DNA of 14,429 bases from Rhodospirillales bacterium (lineage in GTDB: Bacteria; Pseudomonadota; Alphaproteobacteria; Acetobacterales; Acetobacteraceae), in contig CAHJXG010000312.1 in NCBI GenBank assembly GCA_903644035.1, forward strand, positions 1 to 14,429, given 5' to 3'. Made by a program: the position numbers and the translations under genes. The notes beneath the pieces were generated by a model that saw nothing but the letters and a program-made list of their open reading frames with translations, was not told the DNA's origin and searched no databases. Numbering within the stretch: the first letter of the stretch is position 1; each line of letters begins with the position of its first letter. Below, in pieces: positions 6,622 to 14,423 of the stretch.

Positions 6622-7020
6622 GCGCGCCCTCCAGTTCTGCCACTGGCATCTCGGCGACCAAGCCGTGGCGCAACTGCTCCGTCATGGCCTGTACGTCCGA
6701 AATGGCCAAGCCCGGCTCACCCGCGACCTGCCGGTTCGAGAAGTTCAATCCTGTGAAACAGAGGCATAAGACCCAAACCCGCAACGGCTGGTGGTGCCCA
6801 GCCAGCGCCGTGCTGGTGAGGTCGTCGAAACGGGACGTGCAGGCCTTGCACCGACAACGCTGATGACCGGACTGTGCGGCGGCGCAGGTGACCTGATCAC
6901 CGAGGAACTGTTGCATCCAGGACAACATATGTCTTTGGGCCAGCGATGCTGCCGCACCAGCGCGAAGCACCTGACGTCGGCCGTCAGGCCCAAAAGGTTG
7001 ACCAAGTCGGGTGCAGGCAT
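6622..7020 (-). pseudogene. IS1595-family transposase N-terminal relic, frameshifted
   Basis: From an ATG at 7020 the minus strand reads MPAPDLVNLLGLTADVRCFA, LVRQHRWPKDICCPGC and SSSVIR. It then changes frame (around 6880-6905) to CRCKACTSRFDDLTSTALAG and HHQPLRVWVLCLCFTGLNFS, then NRQVAGEPGLAISDVQAMTE and QLRHGLVAEMPVAELEG. CPGC with CKAC forms the zinc ribbon typical of the N-terminus of IS1595-type transposases. Homology ends at ELEG (about 6622), just before the catalytic domain. At least one frameshift and the loss of the catalytic half make it inactive. Confidence 0.75.
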
Positions 7021-7374
7021 GGTGGCGAAAAGCCTCTCGCGGCTTCCGCCATCACACCGGGTACCCGACAGCGGCACCACCCGGATCACCACCCTGGAAC
7101 CTGGTAAGAGCCACGTCGGGTCCGCAGTTGGCCCGCGGCGTCACTTCCGGAGCTGGTGTCGCCAGTTGAACAGCGATCTCCCGCTCACCCATCGGAGCAG
7201 TCACCGCTGTCGGCGTTGCGGGACGCTGTCTGTTTCTCTTACCACAGCCTCCGGAACGAAACGGCAGCCTTCAGCCAGTTTGTTTTACAAGCAGGTGTGA
7301 GCCGAAGCCACGGGAGTGACAAACGGAACTGGGGCGGCAACACTCTTGTTGGCGACGACGCCTCGGAGGCTTCA
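7021..7374. other. Non-coding stretch upstream of aldo/keto reductase
   Basis: No gene is supported. The left part is probably the outer end of the IS1595-like relic. An open frame from 7156 runs in frame into the reductase but has no family similarity and no ribosome site. GGAGG at 7365-7369 sits 5 bases before the ATG at 7375 and fixes the real start. No convincing promoter was found. Confidence 0.4.
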
Positions 7375-8316
7375 ATGGAACAGCGCAACCTCGGCCGGTC
7401 TGGCCTGCGTGTCTCGGCGATCGGCCTCGGCTGCAACAACTTCGGCGGGCGCATCGACCTTGAGGCGACGCGCCGGGTCATCCACAAGGCGCTTGATGTC
7501 GGCATCACGCTGTTCGACACCGCCGATGTCTATGGCGAGCGCGGCGGATCGGAAACCTGCATGGGCCAGGTCCTGGGCGACGCGCGGAAGCGCATCGTGC
7601 TGGCGACGAAGTTCGGCATGCCGATGGACGACACAGGGGAAAGCGAAGGCGCCTCGCGCCGCACCATCCTCGCCGCTGTTGAGGCAAGCCTGCGGCGTTT
7701 GAGGACCGACTGGATCGATCTCTATCAATTGCACCGCCCCGATCCGCGCACGCCCATTGAGGAGACGTTGCGCGCGCTCGAGGATCTCTCACGCGCGGGC
7801 AAGATCCGCTACTACGGCTGCTCGAACCTGCCGGCGTGGCAGGTGGTCGAGGCTCAATGGACCGCGAAAACGCTGAATCTCGCCGGGTTCGTGTCCTGCC
7901 AGGATGAGTATTCGCTGGTCGTGCGCGAGGCCGAGCGCGACCTGGTGCCCGCGATGCGCGCCTATGGGCTTGGCCTCCTGCCTTATTTCCCGCTCGCCAG
8001 CGGGCTGCTCACCGGCAAGTACCGGCGCAACATGCCGCTTCCTGAGGAGGCGCGGCTGACCAAGACGCAGCGGCTCGCCGACCGCTACCTCACGGAGAAG
8101 AACTGGGAGATGTCGGAGAAGCTGATCGATTTCGCCGAAGCGTGCGGGCGCAAGCCTGTGGAACTCGCGTTCAGCTGGCTCCTGGCCCATGCGCCCGTCG
8201 CGAGCGTGATCGCGGGGGCGACCAAGCCGGAGCAGATCGAGGAGAACGCCAGGGCCGGGACGTGGAAGCTGACCGAGGACGACCTCTCCGAGATTGATCG
8301 GATCACCCTGGGCTGA
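7375..8316 (+). CDS. Aldo/keto reductase
   Basis: This is a 313-residue NADPH-dependent oxidoreductase of the AKR superfamily, expected to reduce aldehydes or ketones in the cytoplasm. The catalytic tetrad is complete: D48 and Y53 in FDTADVYG, K79 in LATKFG, and H120 in YQLHRPD. Further family marks are the opening RNLGRSGLRVSAIGLG, the GKIRYYGCSN block, the FPLASGLLTGKY strand, and the cofactor-binding GATKPEQIEENA (281-292). Length and motifs suit the YajO/Tas/YccK-like or potassium-channel-beta-like subgroup. The start at 7375 is set by GGAGG 5 bases upstream. The gene stands alone: it follows a cluster of transposase relics and is 222 bases from the next gene, so it is probably transcribed separately. 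Substrate is not predictable. Its codon use looks like that of the neighbouring metabolic genes. Confidence 0.92.
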   Translation: MEQRNLGRSGLRVSAIGLGCNNFGGRIDLEATRRVIHKALDVGITLFDTADVYGERGGSETCMGQVLGDARKRIVLATKFGMPMDDTGESEGASRRTILAAVEASLRRLRTDWIDLYQLHRPDPRTPIEETLRALEDLSRAGKIRYYGCSNLPAWQVVEAQWTAKTLNLAGFVSCQDEYSLVVREAERDLVPAMRAYGLGLLPYFPLASGLLTGKYRRNMPLPEEARLTKTQRLADRYLTEKNWEMSEKLIDFAEACGRKPVELAFSWLLAHAPVASVIAGATKPEQIEENARAGTWKLTEDDLSEIDRITLG

Positions 8317-8499
8317 GCGAGGGTCAAGCATCGAACGAGGACGCTCGCCCGAAAAGCCTTTGCTTGGCCGGACAGCGTTCACACACCCGCCGGGGACGGG
8401 GGTTGAACAAGGCCGCCATGCCCGGCACCCTGCGATGGGATTGCTGCTTTTGCCGACCCAATCATGCCGGGCCGCCTGCCGGGTTGGCGGCAAGGGGGC

Positions 8500-8521
8500 G
8501 CCCGCCTCGCCGCTGGCGGGC
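8500..8521. repeat. Perfect 7-bp inverted repeat between two genes
   Basis: GCCCGCC (8500-8506) pairs with GGCGGGC (8515-8521) around an 8-base loop, just upstream of the importer cassette. No T-run follows. It could act as a leader hairpin or weak terminator of the reductase transcript. The rest of the 8317-8538 spacer shows only the repeat-like segment near 8423. Confidence 0.3.
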
Positions 8522-8538
8522 TGAGATCATAAGGCGTC

Positions 8539-9570
8539 GTGAAAGGGATCGGGATGGGAACTGTGGCATCGTGGCTCTGCCGGCTCGGGCTGGCCGCATT
8601 GGGCTTCGCGACACTGGGCACCAGCGGACGCGCGGCGGCGGAGCCGCACCTCGTGTTGTACTCGGCCAATGATAGCACGGTGAACAGCATGGTCGCCGAC
8701 GCCTTCACGAAGGCGTCGGGGATCACGGTTGACGTGATATCAACCGGGTCGGGCGTGCTGTTCCGGCGCCTTGTCTCCGAACAGGCACGCCCCCAGGCCG
8801 ACGTCATCTGGGGCGTGAGTTCGTCGCTCCTGAAAGAGAACAGCAAGCTCTTCGAGCCTTACGCCGCAAAGGAGCGCAATGCCATCGCGCCGGAGTACCG
8901 CGATCCCAACAATCTTTGGATCGGCACGAACCTCCAGGTCCTGACGATCAGCCAGAACACGGTGGCCATCCCGGCCGCCGAGGGACCGAAACGGTGGAGC
9001 GACCTGCTCGACCCGAAATGGAAAGAGAGGATCGCCTATACCGACCCGGCGAACTCAGGCTCCTCCTATGTCAATGCCACCTTCCTCCTCTCGCTCTGGG
9101 GCGGGGGAGACCCGGCCTGGACCAACATCGCCAAGTTGCTTGCCAACACCCGCGTGCTGAACCGCTCCACCCTCGTCTTCGAGGGCAACGGCAGCGGCGA
9201 GTACCCGTTGGGCATCTCGCTCGAGTATGCCGGCCTCCTCTGGCGGCAGAACAACGCGCCGGTCCTGGTCGTCTACCCCGCGGACGGAACCGTGGCGATC
9301 GCCGAGGGCGTCGCGATTATCAAGGACGGCCCCAACCCAGAGGCGGCCAAGGCCTTCGTCGATTTCATCAATCAGAAAGGCATCCAGGAGCAGCTCCTGC
9401 GGTCCACCTTTCGTCGGCCGGCACGCCAGGACATCGACCTCGCGGCCATGCCAGGCCACATGCCCCCGCTGTCCGCGCTGAAGATCATGCCTTACGACGA
9501 CGCGAAGTGGGAGGCGTCGCGTCGCGAGACCCTGACCCGCTTGAGGACGCTGATCCAGAGCACGCGCTGA
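8539..9570 (+). CDS. ABC transporter substrate-binding protein (Fe3+/AEP/polyamine type)
   Basis: This is a 343-residue periplasmic binding protein with a signal peptide (hydrophobic LGLAALGFATLG, cleavage near RAAAEP). The mature N-terminus LVLYSANDSTV, the ADVIWGVSS segment, the RWSDLLDPKWKERIAYTDPA block, and the C-terminal VAIAEGVAIIKDGPNPEAAK with FVDFIN are typical of the FbpA/AfuA/PhnS-like class. The paired tyrosines that bind ferric ion in FbpA are not obvious, which leans towards an organic or phosphonate ligand, but this is weak. The GTG at 8539 has AAGG close upstream. An ATG at 8554, with AAAGGGA upstream, is equally plausible and shortens it by 5 residues. It is the first gene of a three-gene importer cassette: the ATPase starts 31 bases after its stop and the fused permease overlaps the ATPase. 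Confidence 0.88.
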   Translation: MKGIGMGTVASWLCRLGLAALGFATLGTSGRAAAEPHLVLYSANDSTVNSMVADAFTKASGITVDVISTGSGVLFRRLVSEQARPQADVIWGVSSSLLKENSKLFEPYAAKERNAIAPEYRDPNNLWIGTNLQVLTISQNTVAIPAAEGPKRWSDLLDPKWKERIAYTDPANSGSSYVNATFLLSLWGGGDPAWTNIAKLLANTRVLNRSTLVFEGNGSGEYPLGISLEYAGLLWRQNNAPVLVVYPADGTVAIAEGVAIIKDGPNPEAAKAFVDFINQKGIQEQLLRSTFRRPARQDIDLAAMPGHMPPLSALKIMPYDDAKWEASRRETLTRLRTLIQSTR

Positions 9571-9601
9571 TCGGACGGGGCTGGGCCAGGCGGACCCACC
9601 C

Positions 9602-10669
9602 GTGACCGCGATCCGGCTTGACGCCGTTGTCCGAACCTTTGGAAGCGTTCGGGCGGTGGACGCCATCTCCGCCACCATCGCCGAGGGCGAGCTGTTCACC
9701 CTGCTGGGACCGTCGGGCTGCGGCAAGACGACGCTGCTGCGGATGATCGCCGGGTTCTCCGACGTGGAGAGCGGCAGCATCTGGTTCGGCGACCAGCGGA
9801 TCGACCAGGTTCCGGCGCACCGCCGCAATGTCGGCATGGTGTTCCAGAGCTATGCGGTGTTCCCCAACCTCACGGTCGAGCAGAACGTCGCCTATGGCCT
9901 GCGGGCGCGTAGGGTGAGCCGGCGGGACATCCGGGACAGGGTCGCGGAGGCGCTGGCGCTGGTGCAGCTGCCCGCCCACAACACGCGCTGGCCGCACGAG
10001 CTGTCCGGCGGACAGCTGCAGAGGGTCGCCATCGCGCGCTGCCTGGTGATCAAGCCTGCCGTGCTGCTGTTCGACGAGCCGCTGTCCAACCTTGATGCGC
10101 AGCTTCGGATGCATATGCGGGTCGAGATCCGCCGCCTGCAGAAATCGCTCGGGCTGACGGCGATCTACGTCACGCACGACCAGGAGGAGGCGCTGGCCAT
10201 CTCCGACCGCATCGCCGTCCTCCGCGATGGGCGGATCGAGCAGGTCGGGACGCCCGAAACGATCTATCGCGCGCCGCAAACCGCGTTCGTCGCGGAGTTC
10301 ATGGGCTCGACCAACATCATCCTCGGCGTGGCCGCCGGCTTCGACGGCTCGGCGACCACGGTGGCGGCAGGAGGCGCCATGTTCCAGGTGCGCGGCCGGG
10401 CCGGCGCGCCGGGCGCCAAGGTCCTGCTCTCCATCCGGCCCGAGACGATGCGCCTGGCGGGTTGCCCCGATGCCGGCGGCCCGACCCTGGCCGTCCGGCT
10501 GCAGCTGCGGGAGTTCCTGGGGCCGCTCCTGCGCCTGCACGCGGCGCTCCCGGACGGCACCCCCATCCGCGTCGTGACCCTGGGGGGACAGGGCGCGCAG
10601 CCGGCAGCGGACGGCACGCTGAACCTCATATACGACCCCGGCCAAATCATCGCCTATCCCGCCCCGTGA
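9602..10669 (+). CDS. ABC transporter ATP-binding protein (PotA/FbpC type)
   Basis: This is a 355-residue ATPase that powers the neighbouring permease. Complete nucleotide-binding motifs are seen: Walker A GPSGCGKTT (36-44), Q-loop glutamine 82 in VFQSYAVFPNL, signature LSGGQ (134-138), Walker B VLLFDEP (154-160), D-loop SNLD, and switch histidine 192 in VTHDQEEA. After residue 240 comes a beta-rich tail with SIRPETMRLA, typical of the TOBE domain found in CUT1/FbpC/PotA-type importers. The start is GTG 9602, with AGGCGGA 7 bases upstream. The stop overlaps the permease start (GTGA, 10666-10669), implying coupled translation. The subgroup covers iron(III), spermidine/putrescine, thiamine and 2-aminoethylphosphonate importers; the ATPase alone cannot tell which. 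Confidence 0.94.
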   Translation: MTAIRLDAVVRTFGSVRAVDAISATIAEGELFTLLGPSGCGKTTLLRMIAGFSDVESGSIWFGDQRIDQVPAHRRNVGMVFQSYAVFPNLTVEQNVAYGLRARRVSRRDIRDRVAEALALVQLPAHNTRWPHELSGGQLQRVAIARCLVIKPAVLLFDEPLSNLDAQLRMHMRVEIRRLQKSLGLTAIYVTHDQEEALAISDRIAVLRDGRIEQVGTPETIYRAPQTAFVAEFMGSTNIILGVAAGFDGSATTVAAGGAMFQVRGRAGAPGAKVLLSIRPETMRLAGCPDAGGPTLAVRLQLREFLGPLLRLHAALPDGTPIRVVTLGGQGAQPAADGTLNLIYDPGQIIAYPAP

Positions 10670-12318
10670 CGCGGCCCGGCAGCTCCGGACGCTTTCACGG
10701 CGGCATCAGCCTGCTCGCCCTCGCTTTCCTGGGGCTGTTCCTGCTGTATCCCCTATGGTTCGTCCTGCGGTCCAGCGTGCAGGACGAGGCGGGCGCCTTC
10801 ACCCTGGCGGCCTACGCGCAGGTCCTGTCGAGCCGCTACTATGTCGGCAGCCTCGGCAACAGCCTCGCGGCCGGGGCGATGTCGATGGCGCTGGCGTCCC
10901 TGATCGGCGTGCCGCTGGCGTTCTGCCTGGCCCGGCTCGACGTGCCGGGCAGGCCGCTGCTGCTGGCGCTGGCGTCGGTGCCCATCGTGCTGCCCTCCTT
11001 CGTCGGCGCCTATGCCTTGGTGCTCCTGTTCGGCCATGCCGGCATCGTCACCGCGGCACTGCGCTCCATGGGGATCGCGGCCGGCTCCATCTACGGCATG
11101 GCCGGCATCGTCACCGTGTTCACCCTAACCCTTTATCCCTACGTGCTGCTGCCCACCCTGGCCGGGTTCCGGGCCGTTGACGCCTCGATGGAGGAGGCAG
11201 CCCGCAACCTGGGCGCGTCGCGGTGGCATGCGTTCCGCACCGTGCTGTTTCCCATCGTGGCGCCGTCCGTGCTGGCGGGCGCGCTGCTGGTCTTCATCGA
11301 GGCGCTGGAGAACTTCGGCGTGCCGGCGGTGCTGGCCGAGGACCGGCCATTCCTGGCGCTCGACATCTTCAAGCTGTTTGCAGGCGAGTCTGACCCGAAC
11401 GTCGCCGCCGCCGGTGCCCTCAGCGTGCTGCTGGTGGGGTGCACGGTGGTCATGCTGCTGCTGCAGCGCGCCTACCTGGCGCACCGGCGCTTCGCGACGA
11501 ACGCCCGGCGCGGCGCGGCGCTGATCCCGGTGAGCCGGCGCTGGCGGCTGCTGGCCACGGCGTTCTGCTGGGGAGTGGTCCTGCTGTCGCTCCTGCCGTT
11601 CGCCGCGGTTGTCGTCATCTCCTTCCAGCACTTCCAAGGCCCGGTGCTGAGCTGGCAGCCGGGGCTTGGGAACTACCGCAACCTGCTCAAGGGATCATAC
11701 CGGCCGCTCGCCAACACGCTGGCGCTGGCGAGCCTGGCGGCGGTGGCGGCGACCGTGCTGGGCGCGCCGGTCGGCTACGTGCTCGCCCGGCAGCGCAGCC
11801 GCGTGTCCGCCGTGCTGAGCATCGTCGCCACCATGCCCTTCGCGGTGTCCGGGACCGTGCTTGGGATCGGCCTGGTCATCGCGTTCAACGATGGCTGGCC
11901 CGTGCTGACCGGCGGCTGGCTGATCCTCGTCGTGGCCTATGTCGTCCGCAAGCTGCCGCTCAGCGTGCGGTCGGCAAGCGCCATCGTCCACCAGATCGAC
12001 CCGGCGCTGGAGGAGGCCTCGATCAGCCTGGGGCTGTCGCCGACCAGGACCTTCCTCACCCTGACCGTGCCGCTGATGCTCGGGGGGCTGGCCGGCGGCA
12101 TGGTGCTGGTGTGGGTCACGGCGACGGCCGAGATCAGCTCGACCATCGTTCTCTACAGCAGCCGCTGGACGACGATGACGGTGATGATGCTGCAGTCGCT
12201 GGAGGGAACGGCGCCGGGCGAGGCCGCGGCCGCGGCGTCGATCCTGATCCTGTTCACCGCGGCGCCGCTGCTGCTGGTGTATCGGCTGCTTCGCCGCCAG
12301 GGCGGCTCGCTGCTGTAG
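10666..12318 (+). CDS. Fused double-domain ABC permease (FbpB/PhnU type)
   Basis: This 550-residue inner-membrane protein contains two permease domains in one chain, so it can form the whole transport channel. Each half ends with an EAA coupling loop that contacts the ATPase: EEAARNLGASRWHAFRTVLF (from 166) and EEASISLGLSPTRTFLTLTV (from 439). Many hydrophobic segments are visible, for example GGISLLALAFLGLFLLYPLW (12-31), PLLLALASVPIVLPSFVGAY (97-116) and WGVVLLSLLPFAAVVVISF (292-310). The last of these, after a basic linker, opens the second half. Length and fusion match ferric FbpB and the fused 2-aminoethylphosphonate permeases. The start is GTG 10666, overlapping the ATPase stop. A longer in-frame extension back to 10462 overlaps the ATPase and is rejected. 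A strong terminator candidate lies 51 bases after the stop, so the transcript likely ends here. Confidence 0.93.
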   Translation: MTRPGSSGRFHGGISLLALAFLGLFLLYPLWFVLRSSVQDEAGAFTLAAYAQVLSSRYYVGSLGNSLAAGAMSMALASLIGVPLAFCLARLDVPGRPLLLALASVPIVLPSFVGAYALVLLFGHAGIVTAALRSMGIAAGSIYGMAGIVTVFTLTLYPYVLLPTLAGFRAVDASMEEAARNLGASRWHAFRTVLFPIVAPSVLAGALLVFIEALENFGVPAVLAEDRPFLALDIFKLFAGESDPNVAAAGALSVLLVGCTVVMLLLQRAYLAHRRFATNARRGAALIPVSRRWRLLATAFCWGVVLLSLLPFAAVVVISFQHFQGPVLSWQPGLGNYRNLLKGSYRPLANTLALASLAAVAATVLGAPVGYVLARQRSRVSAVLSIVATMPFAVSGTVLGIGLVIAFNDGWPVLTGGWLILVVAYVVRKLPLSVRSASAIVHQIDPALEEASISLGLSPTRTFLTLTVPLMLGGLAGGMVLVWVTATAEISSTIVLYSSRWTTMTVMMLQSLEGTAPGEAAAAASILILFTAAPLLLVYRLLRRQGGSLL

Positions 12319-12369
12319 CGCCTCCGCGCAGGCCGCAGCACCTCCATGTTGTCGTAACGGAACGACCGG

Positions 12370-12395
12370 GTTCGGGACTTGCCCGAACGGCTTTT
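12370..12395 (+). terminator. Intrinsic terminator after the importer cassette
   Basis: GTTCGGG (12370-12376) pairs perfectly with CCCGAAC (12382-12388) around a 5-base loop. It is followed by GG and then CTTTT. It sits between the permease stop and the next gene and is the best-formed intrinsic terminator in the window. Confidence 0.6.
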
Positions 12396-12497
12396 CGGAT
12401 GGACACTCACGGCCCGTCGCGCTCGCGTGCCCGGCAGCGGGCGCGGCCCAGTTCGCCTACGACCTCCAGACAGCGCCCACATCCCAGAAGTGAAAAC

Positions 12498-13010
12498 ATG
12501 GGGACGGAAGACAAGCGTCACCGCGCTTCGACGCACAGAACGCCGGGCATGGCGGCTCCCAAAGGCCGCCTGGCGCTCGGCTGCCTCATCCTGGCCCTCG
12601 TCCTCGGCGGAGGGTTCCCGGCCGCCCTCTCCCAGGTCCTTCCGTCGGCGCCCCGCAACCCGTCCATCATCGTCCAGGGCACGGCGCCCCCGCTTCTTCC
12701 CTCGCTTGTGCTGCCGCCGGACGCCACCGCTGGTCCGCCGATGTTTGCAGTCCTCATGCGGCAGGGCGACTCCGCCATGCTGCGCGGCAACGTCACCCAG
12801 GCCCGATCATACTACGAACGGGCGGCCCCGCTCTACCCGGCGTCGCCAGCCGCCCCGATTGCGGTGGGGAAGACCTTCGACCCCAACATCCTGTCGTCCC
12901 TCGGGGCCAAGGGCGGCTTCGCTGATCCCGCCATGGCTCGGGAATGGTACGGACACGCAAGCGCGCTCGGCGACCCGGCCGCGGCGGAGCTTCTCGCCCG
13001 CCTGCCATAG
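12498..13010 (+). CDS. Small exported Sel1/TPR-like protein
   Basis: This is a 170-residue protein. An N-terminal basic stretch (KRHRASTHRT) is followed by a hydrophobic segment (LALGCLILALVLGGGF, 25-40) that could be a signal peptide or membrane anchor, then a proline-rich linker (46-82). The C-terminal half resembles Sel1/TPR helical repeats. MRQGDSAMLRGNVTQARSYY with ERAAPLYPAS looks like one unit, and FADPAMAREWYGHASALGDP with AAAELLARL is a clear second Sel1 unit. Such repeats bind protein partners, so this may be an envelope scaffold or chaperone. The ATG at 12498 has AGAAG 7 bases upstream; an internal ATG at 12549 is an alternative closer to the hydrophobic segment. The reading frame is open further upstream through the permease gene, but that part is a shadow. 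The gene ends 22 bases before a TAXI binding protein and is likely co-transcribed with it. Confidence 0.75.
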   Translation: MGTEDKRHRASTHRTPGMAAPKGRLALGCLILALVLGGGFPAALSQVLPSAPRNPSIIVQGTAPPLLPSLVLPPDATAGPPMFAVLMRQGDSAMLRGNVTQARSYYERAAPLYPASPAAPIAVGKTFDPNILSSLGAKGGFADPAMAREWYGHASALGDPAAAELLARLP

Positions 13011-13032
13011 GATATCCAGGAGGAGACGTCCC

Positions 13033-13983
13033 ATGAACCGCCGCACCGCCTTGACAGGGTTTGCCGCCACTCTTGCCATGCCGGGCCTGGCACGCGCGCA
13101 GGCAAGCGCCAACGCGGTGGCCAGGGCGAATGCCGGCGCCGTCGGGATCATCTCCGGAGGGTTGGACGGGACCTACACCCGCTTCGCCGCCGACATCGCC
13201 GCCGTGCTCGACGGCGTCGATGACCTGCGCATCCTGCCGATAATCGGGAAGGGATCCTACCAGAACCTGTCCGACCTGCTCTATCTGCGGGGCGTGGACG
13301 TTGCGATCGTCCAGTCAGACGTGCTCGCCGCGGCGGCGCAGCAGCGGGCATTTCCAGGGGTGCAGCAGCAGGTTCAGTACATCGCCAAGCTGTACGACGA
13401 GGAGGTGCACGTCTTCGCCCAGCCAGAGATACAGCAGCTCTCCGACCTCGCGGGGAAGCTGGTCAGCATGGACAACCGCGGCTCCGGCACGGCCATGACA
13501 TCCACCCTGCTGTTCTCTCGCCTCGGGATCGCGATCCAGCCCGTCTTCGATGCGACCGTCGACGCGGCGGAGAAGCTGCGGCGCGGCGACATCGCCGCCA
13601 TGGTGCGGGTGACCGGCAAGCCCGCACGGTTCACCACCCCGCTGCCGCCCGGCATCCACCTCCTCCCCGTTCCGCTGTCCGAGCCGCTGCTGCAGACCTA
13701 CCTGCCGTCGCAGTTCACCCCGGCCGACTACCCGGCCCTGGTGCCTGCGGGCCAAACCATTGAGACCGTGGCGATCGGCGCTGTCCTGGCGGCGTACAAC
13801 CACACGATCCCAGAGCGGCGTGAGCGCCTGGTGCGCTTCTCCAAGGCGCTGTCCTTGAAGTTCGAGGCATTCCTGCAGCCGCCGCGTCATCCCAAGTGGC
13901 GCGATGTCAACCTTTCGGCCTCCCTGCCGGGATGGGTCAGATTCGGCAGTCAACAGCCGGGTCTGCAATCACGTCGAGGCTGA
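13033..13983 (+). CDS. TAXI-family TRAP solute-binding protein
   Basis: This 316-residue exported protein captures small carboxylate-type solutes for a TRAP transporter. The N-terminus (MNRRTALTGFAATLAMPGLA, then RAQ) is a signal peptide with a twin arginine, so Tat export is possible. TAXI marks are seen in order: GIISGGLDGTYTRFAADIA (38-56), VDVAIVQSDVL (88-98), IAKLYDEEVHVFA (117-129), and GKLVSMDNRGSGTAMTS (141-157). The start has an excellent ribosome site, AGGAGGAG (13018-13025), 7 bases before the ATG. Normally a TAXI protein is accompanied by a fused 4TM/12TM membrane protein (DctQM type). None occurs up to the window end, and downstream DNA is non-coding for at least 440 bases, so the protein is an orphan here. 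Its upstream partner is the Sel1-like gene. Ligand unknown; solute transport or sensing are both possible. Confidence 0.87.
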   Translation: MNRRTALTGFAATLAMPGLARAQASANAVARANAGAVGIISGGLDGTYTRFAADIAAVLDGVDDLRILPIIGKGSYQNLSDLLYLRGVDVAIVQSDVLAAAAQQRAFPGVQQQVQYIAKLYDEEVHVFAQPEIQQLSDLAGKLVSMDNRGSGTAMTSTLLFSRLGIAIQPVFDATVDAAEKLRRGDIAAMVRVTGKPARFTTPLPPGIHLLPVPLSEPLLQTYLPSQFTPADYPALVPAGQTIETVAIGAVLAAYNHTIPERRERLVRFSKALSLKFEAFLQPPRHPKWRDVNLSASLPGWVRFGSQQPGLQSRRG

Positions 13984-13990
13984 AGAAGAG

Positions 13991-14025
13991 GTGGCCGCTC
14001 GGAGGAAACGTTCATCGGCGGCCAC
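13991..14025. repeat. Perfect 8-bp inverted repeat after the TAXI gene
   Basis: GTGGCCGC (13991-13998) pairs with GCGGCCAC (14018-14025) across a 19-base loop, starting 8 bases after the TAXI stop codon. There is no T-run. It may stabilise the mRNA end or aid termination. Confidence 0.35.
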
Positions 14026-14384
14026 GCCCGCCTTGATCCAGGAATTCGTAACGGGGTTGCCGTCCGAGGTCGAGGCGCCCGCGCGGGATCGCCGGAATTT
14101 AATGTCAGTCGTGGAGCAACCTGCGCGATGACAGTTTCTCCATAAAGTAAATCTTAAGCCCTGCCTTTTTCAATTTGAAGTTGCGTCAACATCATTTGTT
14201 GCGTTGTTTTTTGTTGAAGTGTAAATTATTGTTCATAGGGTTTGTGTCAAGGCTGACGGCCATTCTCCCCGACTGCGTTGAAGGAGTCTGAGATCGCCTG
14301 CATCCAACATGCTTGAGTCTCAGTAGGAAGCTTGCGGAGAAACGTTGATATGATCAGACGCAAGGATCTATGACGTCACTACTA
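14026..14384. other. Non-coding, AT-rich tail with a compound inverted repeat
   Basis: No gene is supported. Composition changes sharply near 14130 to AT-rich sequence, with T-runs at 14165-14170 and 14205-14212, unlike the rest of the window. A nested inverted repeat lies at 14288-14323. CTGAGA pairs with TCTCAG outside and GCAT pairs with ATGC inside, with an unpaired bulge on each side and a 5-base loop. This could belong to a promoter/leader of a gene beyond the window or to a small RNA. Confidence 0.35.
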
Positions 14385-14423
14385 AGGCTTGACCTGGTTC
14401 AAGCCTCCACGAAATTAATTTTT
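14385..14423 (+). terminator. Terminator-like hairpin with downstream T-rich tract
   Basis: AGGCTTGA (14385-14392) pairs perfectly with TCAAGCCT (14399-14406) around a 6-base loop. After 6 bases comes AATTAATTTTT (14413-14423). The gap before the T-run is slightly long for a classical intrinsic terminator, so the call is tentative. An operator-type inverted repeat is the alternative. Confidence 0.4.

Noticed and set aside
7156..7374. Extended start of the aldo/keto reductase
   Set aside because: The extra 73 residues match nothing in the family, and GGAGG directly precedes the ATG at 7375.
9485..10645. Long open frame (386 codons) on the minus strand opposite the ABC ATPase
   Set aside because: It is antisense to a protein with every ATPase motif and shows low-complexity R, Q and H-rich sequence typical of shadows.
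11439..12497. N-terminal extension of the Sel1-like protein back through the permease gene
   Set aside because: The extension is out of frame with the permease and reads as a low-complexity shadow. The ribosome site and hydrophobic segment support the start at 12498.
13984..14131. Small coding remnant after the TAXI gene on either strand
   Set aside because: Short frames exist on both strands, but none has a start signal or recognisable family wording. It could be a fragment of an unknown element but is not supported.
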